A stretch of DNA of 64,000 nt from Mycolicibacterium sp. P1-5 (GCF_008329565.1 NZ_NPKT01000004.1:1-64000), one strand, 5' to 3'. Counted from the first letter of the stretch, positions 18,032 to 27,335 are shown. Numbers and translations are program-made. The notes: a model not told the origin generated them from the sequence alone.

Positions 18032-18471
18032 TGCGCCACCTGCTTGATCTCGTACGGAATCGGCTGCTGGGCGGCGTGCGGATGATCCGGGCCCGCGTAG
18101 ACCTTGAGCTTCTTCTGGACCTGCCGGCTCAGCTTGTTGTGCGGCAACATCCCGACGATGGCCCTCTCGACCACGCGATCGGCATGCTTGGCCATCTCCT
18201 CGCCCAGCGAGCGCGACCGCAGACCGCCGGGGTAACCCGAGTGACGGTAGGCCATCTTGGTCTGGAGCTTGTCGCCACTGACGGCGATCTTGTCGGCATT
18301 GATGACGATGACGAAATCGCCACCGTCCACATTCGGCGTGAATGTCGGCTTGTGCTTGCCGCGCAACAGATTTGCTGCCGCGACGGCGAGCCGGCCGAGC
18401 ACCACGTCGGTGGCGTCGATGACATACCACGAATGCGTGGTGTCACCCGCCTTCGGCGTGTACGTAGGCAC
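18028..18471 (-). CDS. rplM: 50S ribosomal protein L13
   Basis: A 147-residue L13 of normal length with the family core [15 protein letters not shown], the [17 protein letters not shown] segment, [11 protein letters not shown], and [22 protein letters not shown]. An early assembly protein of the large subunit. It is the first gene of the rplM-rpsI operon. About 200 bases of leader precede it, with a short hairpin (18600-18617) but no recognisable riboswitch. In M. tuberculosis the ESX-4 genes come next upstream; here they do not. Confidence 0.97.
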
Positions 18472-18599
18472 AGCGCTACCTCTCTCGTTTTGGGGTTCTC
18501 ACCCCGGCTTGGGCCCCGGTGTGACCCGGGTGCCGGTCGAAACGCGACGGTCGGGGTTGCTTCTCGGCGACCAACACTGACCCGAGAACCCGGCTTACC

Positions 18600-18617
18600 C
18601 CGCGGACGAATCCGCGG
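18600..18617. other. short perfect hairpin in the rplM 5' region
   Basis: CCGCGGA and TCCGCGG pair across a CGAA loop. It lies about 130 bases before rplM and 57 bases before the stop of the thioesterase gene, so it could be a terminator for that gene (on the minus strand) or part of the rplM leader. No U-run follows. Confidence 0.4.
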
Positions 18618-18673
18618 CGTACCGCACGCCAACGTGGCAGCTTACCTGCGACGATGCGAGGCGGTCAAAACGC

Positions 18674-19612
18674 TCATCCCCGCTCGTAGGCGATGTTGGC
18701 GACGGCCCGGACGTATCGGGTGCCCTCGGCGTCGGTCATCGCGGCCTCGACGGTTGCCATCCGCCCACCGACGCGGTCGGTGGTGGTGGTCAGCGTCAAC
18801 CTTCTGCCGTCGACCGGCGGCGACCTGAAATAGAAGACGCTGAGGTCAGCCAGGGCGTATCGGTCGCCCGGGCCGGTGTGGGCCTGGCCGGCGAGCGAGC
18901 ACGCCTGGCCGATCATCGAGGCGATGACGCCGCCCTGGATGGCGCCCAGCGGGTTGGCCATCCACGACTGCGGATCGACGGTGATCACGGGGTCGTCGTC
19001 ATCGGTGTCCACGGTCATGGCCAGCAGTTCGCACAGCGGGCCGCGGGCGATCTCACCACGGCTGATCGCGGTCAGGGTGCGCGGGCCGTCCCAGTCCGGG
19101 TCGATGGACGACACGGTCGTGTCGACGTCGGGCGGCGCGGGCAGCTCATCCGGTTCGACGACGATTCGCTTCTCGACGGTGCGCAGTGCTTCGGTGGTGC
19201 GGCCGACGCGCACGGCGCGAGCCACCCCGGAGCAGACGACGTCGTACGAACCATTGTTCCCCGAGGCGCTGCGCGCCTGCCCGCCGGAGTTGGTGACCGT
19301 CATCGTCGCGGTTCCGTGGGCGTCGTCGTGATGGGCCAGCACCGAGACCGCATGAAGCCGGTCCCCGACGTGCGGTCGGGCGCCGGCGGTCAGCGCCAGC
19401 CAGGACTGCACGGTCGTGACCGGTTCGGCGAACGAGTACCAGTAGGCGCCGCTGGTCACCGACTCGGCCATGACCGCGTACGCCGGCATCTCGATCAGGC
19501 CGCGGTGGTCGACGAGCGCCGAACACAGCTGTTGCTGGAGGGCGATACCGGCCTCGCTGACCCCGGTCAAGCCGACGCAGAAGGCCCCTTGGGGTCCGTC
19601 AGGAGTGCTCAT
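18674..19612 (-). CDS. double-hotdog acyl-CoA thioesterase-like protein
   Basis: A 312-residue protein with two hotdog-fold halves. The C-terminal half carries the PaaI-type active-site segment NPLGAIQGGVIASMIGQACSL and the terminal strand GTRYVRAVANIAYE. The N-terminal half has an analogous DHRGLIEMPAYAVMAESV segment. Such enzymes hydrolyse acyl-CoA thioesters in the cytoplasm. It begins 45 bases after the P450 stop on the same strand, so mutT2, P450 and thioesterase may be one transcript. The substrate is unknown. Confidence 0.8.
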   Translation of the reverse strand: MSTPDGPQGAFCVGLTGVSEAGIALQQQLCSALVDHRGLIEMPAYAVMAESVTSGAYWYSFAEPVTTVQSWLALTAGARPHVGDRLHAVSVLAHHDDAHGTATMTVTNSGGQARSASGNNGSYDVVCSGVARAVRVGRTTEALRTVEKRIVVEPDELPAPPDVDTTVSSIDPDWDGPRTLTAISRGEIARGPLCELLAMTVDTDDDDPVITVDPQSWMANPLGAIQGGVIASMIGQACSLAGQAHTGPGDRYALADLSVFYFRSPPVDGRRLTLTTTTDRVGGRMATVEAAMTDAEGTRYVRAVANIAYERG

Positions 19613-19657
19613 TACCTGGCATCTTGCCGCACGTCAGGACGCGAACGTCGACGTTTC

Positions 19658-20881
19658 TCAGCGGGCAATCGGTGCGGTCGGCGTGAATTCGACGGGCATG
19701 GCCTCCAGCCCGCTGACGAAGTTGGCCGGCCGCAGCGGCAGCTCGGCGCCGTCGGCCACCCGCAGATCCGGTAGACGCGCCAGCACCCGCCGAGTCATGG
19801 CCGTCAACTCCAGCCGGGCCAGCTGGTTCCCCAGGCAGAAGTGCGTGCCGAAGCCGAAGCTGACATGGTTGTTGGGGCTGCGCTCTATTCGGAATACCTC
19901 GGGATCACCGAACACCGCCTCGTCAAAGTTTGCCGACTCGAACAGCAGCAGGATCTTCTCACCCTTGTGCAGAGCCGTGCCGTGAAAGTCGGTGTCAGCA
20001 GTCAACATTCGGCACATATTCTTGATCGGCGACGTCCAGCGCAGCATCTCTTCCACCGCACCGGGCAGCAGTTCGGGGTCGTTGCGCAGTGCGTGCCACT
20101 GGTCGCGATGGCGGGTCAGTTCGGCGATTCCGCCGGAGAGGGTGTGGCGGGTGGTCTCGTCGCCGCCGATGAGGATCAGGAGCGTCTCGGCGAAGATCTG
20201 CTCGTCGGTGAGACGCTGGCCATCGACCTCGGCGGCGATCAGGACGCTGACCAAATCGTCGGCGGGTTCGCGACGGCGTTCTGCGACGAAGCCCGCCATG
20301 AACTCGTTGTACGCGGTCAGCGCGTTGGCCGCCGTGGTGAGCGACTCCTCGGTAGCCACCGAACTCAGTGCCACCACCATGTCGTCCGACCACCCCAACA
20401 GCGTGTCCCGATCTTCGGGTGCCACGCCGAGCATGTCGCCGATCACGGCCATCGGCAGCGGTGCGGCGAGGTCGCGGACGAAGTCACACGAACCACGCTC
20501 GCAGATCGCGTCGATCAACGTATCGCACAGCGCGTCAATGGATTCCGCTTTGTCTCTGACTCGCTTTCGGGTGAACCCGGCGTTGACCAGCTTGCGCCGC
20601 AACAGATGCTCCGGATCGTCCATGTCGATCATGTGCGGCAACGCCGGTGTGGTGGGCCGGATACCGCCGGTGTTGGAGAACAACTCCGGCTGCCGCTCGG
20701 CGTCGATCACCGCCCGATAGCTCGCCGCGGCGGCCAGTCCGTTGCGGTCGCGAAAGACCGGCTGGTGCGTACGCATCCAGCGGTACGCGTCGCGCGCCTC
20801 ACTACTGGCGTAGAACCGGCCGTCCATCAGATCGACGCCGGCGGTGACGTCCGTGAGCACGCCCAGATCATAGGGCGACAA
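19658..20881 (-). CDS. cytochrome P450
   Basis: A 407-residue soluble bacterial P450. The heme loop FGFGTHFCLGNQLA places the thiolate ligand at Cys349; the I-helix oxygen-activation motif is GGDETTR; the K-helix has EEMLRW with the ExxR pair. The TTG at 20881 is accepted because a GGAG site lies about 8 bases before it and it follows mutT2 by 2 bases; an in-frame GTG is seven codons later. It needs ferredoxin partners not encoded nearby. It is probably used for lipid, sterol or xenobiotic hydroxylation; family number and substrate cannot be given. Confidence 0.9.
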   Translation of the reverse strand: MSPYDLGVLTDVTAGVDLMDGRFYASSEARDAYRWMRTHQPVFRDRNGLAAAASYRAVIDAERQPELFSNTGGIRPTTPALPHMIDMDDPEHLLRRKLVNAGFTRKRVRDKAESIDALCDTLIDAICERGSCDFVRDLAAPLPMAVIGDMLGVAPEDRDTLLGWSDDMVVALSSVATEESLTTAANALTAYNEFMAGFVAERRREPADDLVSVLIAAEVDGQRLTDEQIFAETLLILIGGDETTRHTLSGGIAELTRHRDQWHALRNDPELLPGAVEEMLRWTSPIKNMCRMLTADTDFHGTALHKGEKILLLFESANFDEAVFGDPEVFRIERSPNNHVSFGFGTHFCLGNQLARLELTAMTRRVLARLPDLRVADGAELPLRPANFVSGLEAMPVEFTPTAPIAR

Positions 20882-20883
20882 GC

Positions 20884-21270
20884 TCAGGCTCCAAGGTGTT
20901 TCGCGAGGTCCGGCAGCCAGGACCGGTCCGCGGGCACCCAGTCCAGCGTGAGCAGATCATCAGCCCGCACCCACCGCAGCGCGCGGTGATCGTGCGGATG
21001 CAGGACGCCGCCGGTCTGCGTGACCAGGTAGGCCCGCAGGGTCAGCGACTCGCCAATCGGTACATCGACGCCGAGTCGCTCGCCGACGACGACATCGACC
21101 CCGAGTTCCTCGCGCAACTCGCGCACCAGTGCGTCGGCTTCGGTCTCCCCCGCGGTCACCTTGCCGCCCGGGAGCTCCCAGCGGCCGGCGAGTTCTGGTG
21201 GACGCCGGCGCTGAGCCACCAGAAGGCTCGTGCCGGAGATCAGGGCTCCGGCGACGACGATCTGGGACAC
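20884..21270 (-). CDS. mutT2: MutT2-type Nudix hydrolase ((deoxy)CTP pyrophosphohydrolase class)
   Basis: A 128-residue Nudix enzyme. The Nudix box GGKVTAGETEADALVRELREELGV fits GX5EX7REUXEEXGU. The start VSQIVVAGAL, the PPELAGRWELPGGK core and the C-terminal WVPADRSWLPDLA match my memory of M. tuberculosis MutT2 (Rv1160), which cleans oxidised or CTP-type nucleotides. The GTG at 21270 is chosen to match that N-terminus. As in M. tuberculosis it neighbours the PCD and pimE genes. Here it is followed by the P450 gene after 2 bases. Confidence 0.88.
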   Translation of the reverse strand: MSQIVVAGALISGTSLLVAQRRRPPELAGRWELPGGKVTAGETEADALVRELREELGVDVVVGERLGVDVPIGESLTLRAYLVTQTGGVLHPHDHRALRWVRADDLLTLDWVPADRSWLPDLAKHLGA

Positions 21271-21329
21271 GTCGAAGAGCTTAGGTCGTGGTCTTCCGCA
21301 CACGTAGAAGTCGGTGAAGACTGGAAGGC

Positions 21330-21614
21330 ATGCCGTTAACCGACAAAGAAGTGGATGCCGCCGTCACGGGTCTCGACGGCTGGGAACATGCCGACGGTGC
21401 GCTGCGCCGCTCGGTGAAGTTCCCGTCATTCCTCGAGGGAATCGAGGGAGTGCGCCGGGTCGCCGAACACGCCGAGCGCAAAGACCACCATCCCGACATC
21501 GATATCCGTTGGCGCACAGTGACTTTTGCGCTTGTCACGCACTCCGAGGGCGGAATCACCGATAAAGATGTGCAGATGGCCGCCGATATCAACGAGGTTC
21601 TCGGCGAGGTCTAG
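21330..21614 (+). CDS. pterin-4a-carbinolamine dehydratase family protein
   Basis: A 94-residue protein with the PCD signature [25 protein letters not shown]: the His-His-Pro cluster and a later His form the active site that dehydrates 4a-hydroxytetrahydropterin. Length is standard. It occupies the same place as Rv1159A beside pimE and mutT2. Its 3' end overlaps convergent pimE by 26 bases. No pterin-dependent hydroxylase gene is nearby, so its true role, here as in other mycobacteria, is unclear. Confidence 0.92.
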   Translation: MPLTDKEVDAAVTGLDGWEHADGALRRSVKFPSFLEGIEGVRRVAEHAERKDHHPDIDIRWRTVTFALVTHSEGGITDKDVQMAADINEVLGEV

Positions 21615-22770
21615 CCGCGATCCAGGCCAGTGTTGCCAGGGTCGCCACGATGTAGATCAGTCCCGCCCACGCCAGATACCAGGGCCGGCTGATCTGCCAG
21701 ATCGTCGGCTGCGCGAAGCTGAGCAACCACGGCACCCCGACCAATGTCAGCGCCAGCCAGCCGTAACCGAGCACCCGGGCGCCCAATCGATTCCGCCACG
21801 GCCCGTGCAGGAGCCAGATCATCAACGGGACCAACCACACCCAGTGGTGGGTCCACGAGATCGGCGAGAGCAACAGGCCGAACAACTGCACCACCAATAG
21901 GCAGCCCAGCCGGTCAAAGTCCAGCGCCCGCCACGCCAGCAGCGCCAGCACCGCCGTCACCGCAATGCCGGCCAGCACTACCGGTCCGTAGCCGGCGTCG
22001 TGGCCGACGATGCGGGAGATGGCGCCGCGCCACGACTGGTTGAACGAGGTCCCCATCGGGCCGACCCGCCGGGCGTCGCCGAGCAGGTCGGTGAAATAGA
22101 AGCGGGCCTGCTGACCGATGACCGCCACCGCAAGTCCGACCGTGCCGAAGAACACGACCGCGGAGAACGCCGCCGCGCCCCAGCGGCGCATACCCAGGAA
22201 GTACAGCCCGGTGACGGCGGGAGTCAGCTTGATTCCGGCAGCCAGGCCGACCAGCAGGCCCGACAGCCACCACCGGCTGCTGTAAGCCGCCCACAAGACG
22301 GCCAGTACCAGGATCACGTTGATCTGCCCGTAGTCGAAGTTGCTACGCAGCGGTTCGAGCCAGATCGCGACCGCGGTCCACAGCATTGCGACGGGGCGGC
22401 CGTCCGTTGCGGACAGGCCCAGCAGCCGCTGGCTGACGCGGACCACCCCGTAGAGCGCGCCGATGATGCCCAGCTGCCAGCCGAACGCGACCAGCCCGAA
22501 CGGCAGCAGGTGCAGGGGGTAGAACACCAGCGCCGCGAAGGGCGGATAGGTGAAGGGCAGCGGGAAGTCGGGCGTCTGGTCGGCGTAGACGTAGGAGTAC
22601 AGCGTGCCGGGACGGTCGAGCGCCCCGGCGCCGCCGAGATAGACGTGGAGGTCGACGAAGTTGGCACCGTTGGGCGCCACGTAGGTCCAGCCCAACCGCG
22701 CGGCCACGCTGACGATCAGCAACACCGGACCCAGCCAGGCTGACCGCGCCGCCCAGGCCTTGGTGTCCAC
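21589..22770 (-). CDS. pimE: polyprenol-phosphate-mannose alpha-1,2-mannosyltransferase PimE
   Basis: A 393-residue GT87 (DUF2029) membrane glycosyltransferase with about ten transmembrane segments. The first extracytoplasmic loop, [15 protein letters not shown], carries the acidic residue (Asp40) required in this family. PimE adds the fifth mannose to phosphatidyl-inositol mannosides, using polyprenol-phosphate mannose outside the membrane. The GTG at 22770 (MDTKAW) gives a sensible cytoplasmic N-terminus before the first helix; the longer frame adds an Arg-rich segment and is rejected. The location beside the PCD gene and mutT2 supports the name. Confidence 0.88.
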   Translation of the reverse strand: MDTKAWAARSAWLGPVLLIVSVAARLGWTYVAPNGANFVDLHVYLGGAGALDRPGTLYSYVYADQTPDFPLPFTYPPFAALVFYPLHLLPFGLVAFGWQLGIIGALYGVVRVSQRLLGLSATDGRPVAMLWTAVAIWLEPLRSNFDYGQINVILVLAVLWAAYSSRWWLSGLLVGLAAGIKLTPAVTGLYFLGMRRWGAAAFSAVVFFGTVGLAVAVIGQQARFYFTDLLGDARRVGPMGTSFNQSWRGAISRIVGHDAGYGPVVLAGIAVTAVLALLAWRALDFDRLGCLLVVQLFGLLLSPISWTHHWVWLVPLMIWLLHGPWRNRLGARVLGYGWLALTLVGVPWLLSFAQPTIWQISRPWYLAWAGLIYIVATLATLAWIAARPRREPR

Positions 22771-22923
22771 CGTGCGACTGTAGCGACGGGGTGAATTCGG
22801 CGCGCTGACAGGCGCTGGGCGCACGTCAGCGCGCCCGATCCGAATGTGCGCGCGACGAGCACTCCGCATCACACATGGCCATCACTGCCGTAACGGTTGA
22901 ATAAACACCACACGTGTCACTTG

Positions 22924-22938
22924 AGTAACTCTAGTAAC
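22924..22938 (+). promoter_or_regulatory. tandem AGTAAC repeats before the Ala/Pro-rich secreted gene
   Basis: AGTAAC occurs at 22924 and 22933, nine bases apart, with another GTAAC at 22890. Repeated GTAAC words are reported for the MtrA response regulator of actinobacteria, which controls cell-wall genes. The match here is by eye only and the spacing is not checked against a proven site. Confidence 0.3.
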
Positions 22939-22977
22939 GGACTACCTTCGGGTTAGACCTGCACTCGAGGGATTGGG

Positions 22978-23589
22978 ATGACCATGCCACGTAAATCGAA
23001 GTTGTTCGCCGCCAACATAATTGGAGCCGCCGGGCTGTGCTCGGTCGCGCTCGCACTCAGCCCGTCGGCCGCCGCCGACCCGGGCGTTTCACCGGCCGTT
23101 CCCGGTGTGCCCGCGCTCAACATGCTGCAGCAACTGGTCACGAATCCAGCCGCCGCCGCAGGGGTGCTGCAGAGCGCCGCGACCGCACTGAGCGGCGCGT
23201 CCGCGTTGACCGGCGCACCGTCGACGCTGCCGATCTCGCCGATCGGTGGCGCCCCCGCTCCCGCCACCGCGACCCTGCCCGGCGCCGCGGTGCCGGCGGC
23301 CGCTCCGGTTGCTCCGCCTGCATCCGGAATCATCGCCGGACCGATCATCCCGCTGCTGAACCAGCTCGGCGTGCCCGGCGACCTGGCCAGCCTGACGCCG
23401 TCGAACATGCCGTTCCCGGTCAAGGTCGGCGACAACCTGGCCGTCGGTGCCCCCGCGCCAGCAGGCCCCGTGGCCGCCGGCGTTGCCGGACCGGCCGGGG
23501 TGCCGCCGGCCAGCAACCCGGCGGTCGCGCCGACCACACCGGGTGGCGCCGGCCTCGGCCAGCTGCTGCCGCTGTCCGCTCTGCCCTGA
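22978..23589 (+). CDS. secreted Ala/Pro-rich protein (Rv1157c/Rv1158c-like)
   Basis: A 203-residue exported protein. GAGGGA lies before the ATG. Residues 1-34 form a Sec signal peptide ending SPSAAADP, with cleavage probably after the AAA. The mature chain is almost all Ala, Pro, Val and Gly, with a short central ordered patch (GPIIPLLNQLGVPGDLASL). No catalytic motif. It is followed 29 bases later by a related gene with the same signal-peptide style, so the two look like an operon. The pair sits beside pimE as Rv1157c-Rv1158c do. Function is unknown; a cell-envelope location is inferred. Confidence 0.85.
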   Translation: MTMPRKSKLFAANIIGAAGLCSVALALSPSAAADPGVSPAVPGVPALNMLQQLVTNPAAAAGVLQSAATALSGASALTGAPSTLPISPIGGAPAPATATLPGAAVPAAAPVAPPASGIIAGPIIPLLNQLGVPGDLASLTPSNMPFPVKVGDNLAVGAPAPAGPVAAGVAGPAGVPPASNPAVAPTTPGGAGLGQLLPLSALP

Positions 23590-23618
23590 CCAATCACCAC
23601 CCGATGAGGGAGTTCACC

Positions 23619-24695
23619 GTGCCGCAGATCGCCAAGCTGGCAATTCTGCTGACCACCGCCACGTTCGTGGCCGCGACCAACCTGGGCTTCAGCCCGGTCG
23701 CGGCCGCGGACCCGGCCATCCCGCTGGACCCCGGTCAGCTGCCCGGCCTCGACGCCATGCAGATGCTCGGACCGGTCGTCCAGCAGGCCGCGGGGAACCC
23801 CTCATCGGCGCAGTCGCTGCTGCTCGCGGCGGCTTCGCAACTCGCTGGTGGCGCCACCACGCCCGGTGGCTCGGCGGCACTGGCCCAGCAGGTGACCAAG
23901 TTCGTGCAGGATGGCGGGGCAGCCGGACCCTCGGCCGCATTACCCTCGGCGGCTCCCCCCGCCGCCCAGGCGACCGGCGTCTCCCACGGCACCACGCCGT
24001 TGATGACGCCCGGCACCGGCAATGGCCCCGTCCCCCTGCCTGAACATCTGCCCGCCACCGGAGCACCCGTTGCGATCCCGGGCACCGAGGCACATCTGCC
24101 CACCGGCATCGACCCGGCACACGTCGTCGGCCCGGCGCCCGAGGCGCTTCCCGAGGTGCCGACGCCAGTCACGGTGGTGAACCCTGCTGCCCCGCCGTCG
24201 CCGTCCGCGACGCCGGCCGGCAACTCGATCAATGTCGCGACGCCGGCGCCCGCGCCGGCCGCCGCCGCCCCGAACTACGATCCCGCGACGCCGCCCACGC
24301 AAGACTTCATGTATCCGTCGATCAGCAACGGCTGCCTCAAGGACGGCGGCAATGTGATCGCAACAGCGATCTCCGTCGCCGGGCCGGCGAAGATTCCGAC
24401 GCCGGGACCGGTCGCCGGGCAGACCGCCTACGTCTTCACCGCGGTGGGCACGCCTGCTCCCGCCGCGGAGCAGAAGCTGCCGCTCAACGTCACCTGGGTG
24501 AACCTGACCACCGGCAAGTCGGGCAGCGCCACGCTGAAGCCGAACCCGGACATCAACTCCGCGGGCCCCACCACGCTGACCGCTATCGCCGACACCGGCT
24601 CGGGCAGCATCATGTCGACGATCTTCGGCCAGGTCACCACTGTGGACAAGCAGTGCACCTTCATGCCGACGATCGGTTCGACCGTCGTGCCTTAA
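23619..24695 (+). CDS. secreted Ala/Pro-rich protein with C-terminal beta domain
   Basis: A 358-residue exported protein related to its upstream neighbour. The GTG at 23619 is preferred to the ATG at 23604 because GAGGGAG stands correctly spaced before it. Signal peptide: residues 1-30, ending VAAADP. A long Ala/Pro/Thr-rich linker follows, then, from about residue 220, an ordered domain with FMYPSISNGCLKDGGN, a YVFTAVGTPAP strand and a final CTFMPTIGS, giving two Cys for a probable disulfide. The C-terminal domain looks immunoglobulin- or MPT63-like, but that is a guess. Confidence 0.85.
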   Translation: MPQIAKLAILLTTATFVAATNLGFSPVAAADPAIPLDPGQLPGLDAMQMLGPVVQQAAGNPSSAQSLLLAAASQLAGGATTPGGSAALAQQVTKFVQDGGAAGPSAALPSAAPPAAQATGVSHGTTPLMTPGTGNGPVPLPEHLPATGAPVAIPGTEAHLPTGIDPAHVVGPAPEALPEVPTPVTVVNPAAPPSPSATPAGNSINVATPAPAPAAAAPNYDPATPPTQDFMYPSISNGCLKDGGNVIATAISVAGPAKIPTPGPVAGQTAYVFTAVGTPAPAAEQKLPLNVTWVNLTTGKSGSATLKPNPDINSAGPTTLTAIADTGSGSIMSTIFGQVTTVDKQCTFMPTIGSTVVP

Positions 24696-24757
24696 AGCTC
24701 GAAAAGCCGCGCTAGGGTTGGGAATCGGATCCCACCCCCGACGGAGCGGTACTTGGT

Positions 24758-26155
24758 ATGGAGACACTCGACGCCTTGGACGCGTTGATGCTGACGGCCG
24801 AACTCGTTTCCAGTCCGATGCACGTCGCGGTGGCGCTCATCATGAGCCCACCCGACGGCATGACAGGCACGGCGTTCATGGACGAGATGTACGAGCAGGC
24901 CATGACCGCCTCCGACCCCGTCGACCCGCGCCTGCGTCGGCGCCCGCATCGCGGGGTCGACACCGGCGGTCTGTGGGTGTGGCGCGACGTCGCCGATCTC
25001 GACCCGAGCCATCACATGCATCGGCTGACATTGCCGCGCGATTCCGGCACCGAGGGCCTGTGGGCGCTGGTGTCCGAACTGCACGCCGAGCCGCTCGACA
25101 GGTCGGTGCCGATGTGGATGGCGTATCTGATCGACGGGCTCGACGACGGCCGCTGCGCCCTGTACATCAAGATTCATCACATCGTCGTCGACGGCGTCGC
25201 GGGCCTGAAGATGATCGGCGACTCGCTGACCGACGATGCCGATCGGCGCGAGATGCCGCCGTTCTATGCCACCACCGCATCCGATGAACCCACGAAACGC
25301 CGCAGCCTCAACCCCCTATCGGTGGTGCGCAACGTCGCCGGCGTCGCGACGTCCGGGCTGAGCCTGGGCCGCCATGTCGCCTTCGCTCAGGTGGCGAACA
25401 TCGTCGGCGGATTGGTTACCTCGACGGTCGCGACGCCGTTCGGCGCACCGCACACCAGGTTCAACACCAAGCTCGGCCCGCATCGGGCTTTCGCCGCAAC
25501 CAGTTTGAACCGCAATCGGATTCGAGCCATCCAAGATGCCGCCGATGTCACCGGCAATGACGTGGTGACGGCGTTGGTCACCGGTGTGCTGCGGGACTGG
25601 CTGACGAAGCACGACGAGCTGCCCGCGCAGTCTCTCGTGGCGCTGTGTCCGGTGACGGTCCGCGGACGTGAGGCTGCAGGAGATGACGGGCGCGGCAACC
25701 AATTCGGCCTCGGGTTGTGTCCGCTGCCCACCGCTGTCGAGGACCCGGCCGAACGACTCAACCTGGTCCACTACGCGATGTCGAACGTGAAGCATCAGGT
25801 TGCTGCCAACGGCCCCGGCGCGATGCTCATAGTGCTGATGCCTGCCGTCGTGCCGACAGTGCTCTCCCCGCTCCTACCTTTCGGTTCGACGGTGAAACCG
25901 AGCTACAACCTGCCGATCTCGAACGTGCCTGGGCCGCAGACGCCGAGTTACTTCAACGGTGCCAGCGTCGATGAAATCTATCCCGTGTCAGTGGTGTACG
26001 ACGGGATGGCGCTCAACGTGACGCTGTGCTCCTACGCCGACCAGATCGGCGTGGGCTATATCGCCGACCGCGACGTGATGGCCGACGTGGACGACCTCGT
26101 TCCGCTGACCGAAACCGCTCTCGCGGAACTCGAGGCCGCCGTCGGAATTGCCTAG
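24758..26155 (+). CDS. wax ester synthase/diacylglycerol acyltransferase (WS/DGAT) family
   Basis: A 465-residue acyltransferase that transfers acyl groups from acyl-CoA to diacylglycerol or alcohols. The catalytic HHxxxDG is intact: HHIVVDG at 140-146. The N-terminal LDALDALMLTAELVSSPMHVA and the later NLPISNVPGPQTP (family PLW-like/NVPGP motif) confirm the family. Mycobacteria use such enzymes for triacylglycerol storage. It converges on the DUF1059 gene, with the stops overlapping. A second, degenerate family member lies at 48.7 kb. Confidence 0.92.
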   Translation: METLDALDALMLTAELVSSPMHVAVALIMSPPDGMTGTAFMDEMYEQAMTASDPVDPRLRRRPHRGVDTGGLWVWRDVADLDPSHHMHRLTLPRDSGTEGLWALVSELHAEPLDRSVPMWMAYLIDGLDDGRCALYIKIHHIVVDGVAGLKMIGDSLTDDADRREMPPFYATTASDEPTKRRSLNPLSVVRNVAGVATSGLSLGRHVAFAQVANIVGGLVTSTVATPFGAPHTRFNTKLGPHRAFAATSLNRNRIRAIQDAADVTGNDVVTALVTGVLRDWLTKHDELPAQSLVALCPVTVRGREAAGDDGRGNQFGLGLCPLPTAVEDPAERLNLVHYAMSNVKHQVAANGPGAMLIVLMPAVVPTVLSPLLPFGSTVKPSYNLPISNVPGPQTPSYFNGASVDEIYPVSVVYDGMALNVTLCSYADQIGVGYIADRDVMADVDDLVPLTETALAELEAAVGIA

Positions 26156-26298
26156 TAGGCCATGAACAGGATTTCGTCCCGCCCGTAGTCCATGCCCGGG
26201 TGAGCCGCCGCCAGGTGCTGCTTGGTCAGCTCGACCAGCTCGTCCTCGTCCTTGGCGCTGATCGCCTCGCCACACGGGCAGTTGATGTGAGTCTTCAT
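26152..26298 (-). CDS. DUF1059-type small cysteine/histidine protein
   Basis: A 48-residue protein preceded by an excellent GGAGGAAC ribosome site. The sequence begins MKTHINCPCGEAISAKDEDELVE, with a CPC pair, and continues with HLAAAHPG, the Cys-x-Cys plus His pattern of DUF1059 small, possibly metal-binding proteins. It lies 10 bases after the HhH-GPD gene on the same strand and is probably co-transcribed. Its own stop overlaps that of the convergent acyltransferase. The function of the family is unknown. Confidence 0.85.
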   Translation of the reverse strand: MKTHINCPCGEAISAKDEDELVELTKQHLAAAHPGMDYGRDEILFMAY

Positions 26299-26308
26299 CG
26301 TTCCTCCG

Positions 26309-26887
26309 TTATCCAGCTTTGGCTTTTGCCGCGGCTTTCATCTTCTTTTTGTACGCCCTGACTTCGTCCAGCGACCCCTTGTCAACCACATCTGCGATCG
26401 ACATGTGGGTGCCGGCCTTGCCGTAGGCTCCGGCTGCTTCGCGCCATCCCTCGGGCGTCACGCCGTACTGCTTGCCCAGCAGGGCCAGGAAGATCTTGGC
26501 CTTCTGCTCACCGAAGCCCGGAAGTGCCTTGAGCCGGCGCAGCACCTCCGCGCCGTCCGGGTTGCCGTCGAGCCACAGCTGAGCGGCGTTGCCGTCGTAG
26601 CGGTCGACGATCTCACGGGCCAGATCCTGCACCCGCTTGGCCATTGACCCGGGAAAGCGATGAACGGCAGGCGTTTTGGAGAACTCCTGAGTGAACTGCT
26701 CCGGGTCATAGTCGGCGACCACGCGTGGGTCGATCGCACCGATACGCTCGACGATCTTGCGGGGCCCGGCGAACGCGGTCTCCATCGGGATCTGCTGATC
26801 AAGGAGCATCCCGGTGAGCAGGGCGAACGGGTCCTCACTCAACAGGTCGTCGGACGCGGTATCTCCGGTGAGCTGCAGTCTCGCCAT
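26309..26887 (-). CDS. HhH-GPD-type base excision repair protein (Rv1156-like)
   Basis: A 192-residue protein of the helix-hairpin-helix-GPD superfamily of DNA glycosylases. The hairpin LKALPGFGEQKAKIFLALLG lies near residues 120-140, and the N-terminal half has DPFALLTGMLLDQQIPMETAF as in other glycosylases. The catalytic Asp is not obvious in a standard place; DVVDKGSLDEV near residue 165 could supply an acidic residue. It ends in a Lys/Ala tail. The ATG at 26887 is used; a GTG two codons upstream is possible. Damage specificity unknown. Confidence 0.85.
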   Translation of the reverse strand: MARLQLTGDTASDDLLSEDPFALLTGMLLDQQIPMETAFAGPRKIVERIGAIDPRVVADYDPEQFTQEFSKTPAVHRFPGSMAKRVQDLAREIVDRYDGNAAQLWLDGNPDGAEVLRRLKALPGFGEQKAKIFLALLGKQYGVTPEGWREAAGAYGKAGTHMSIADVVDKGSLDEVRAYKKKMKAAAKAKAG

Positions 26888-26959
26888 GGCCACATCTTAG
26901 GCATGCAACGATGCCGGTTCAGCCATCTGCGCACCCTGCAATGTGCGATCGTGAACGAC

Positions 26960-27256
26960 ATGAAACGGCTGATTGCGCCTGCTGTCGCGGCGGTCGTCAC
27001 GGCTATCGCCTTGGCCGGCACGGCTCACGCCATACCCGACCAGGGCACACCGGAGTTCGATCAGTACATGCAGGGCCTGGCGCGCAATGGCTACAACCTG
27101 AACCCGGACACCGCGTGGCGCGTTGCTCATCAGGCCTGCATCGGAGGCATCCCGGGCTACATCGGTCTAGAACTCGCAGCGCAAGGTGTCATCGGTCCCG
27201 GCGCCCAGGAGCGAGTTTTCGACGTGGCGCGAAAATACGCCTGCCCCGTTCAGTAG
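26960..27256 (+). CDS. secreted DUF732-type small protein
   Basis: A 98-residue exported protein. Residues 1-24 form a signal peptide ending GTAHA. The mature part matches DUF732: DQYMQGLARNGYNLNPDTAWRVAHQACIGG and a terminal VARKYACPVQ, with two Cys likely joined. Such small proteins are numerous in mycobacteria and have no known activity. An in-frame GTG nine bases upstream is an alternative start. It stands alone between the HhH-GPD gene (divergent) and the DUF485 gene. Confidence 0.85.
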   Translation: MKRLIAPAVAAVVTAIALAGTAHAIPDQGTPEFDQYMQGLARNGYNLNPDTAWRVAHQACIGGIPGYIGLELAAQGVIGPGAQERVFDVARKYACPVQ

Positions 27257-27335
27257 ACCCCCGTCCGTTCACCTTCAGCCCCTAGGCTGTGACCCAGCTC
27301 TCAATATCCTGTGAACCTGAGCTGAGGAGCAGCCG

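Noticed and set aside
18472-18673. Possible L13 leader riboregulator before rplM
   Set aside because: A short hairpin and scattered GC pairs are present, but nothing matches a known leader fold, and any GC-rich 200 bases gives similar pairings.
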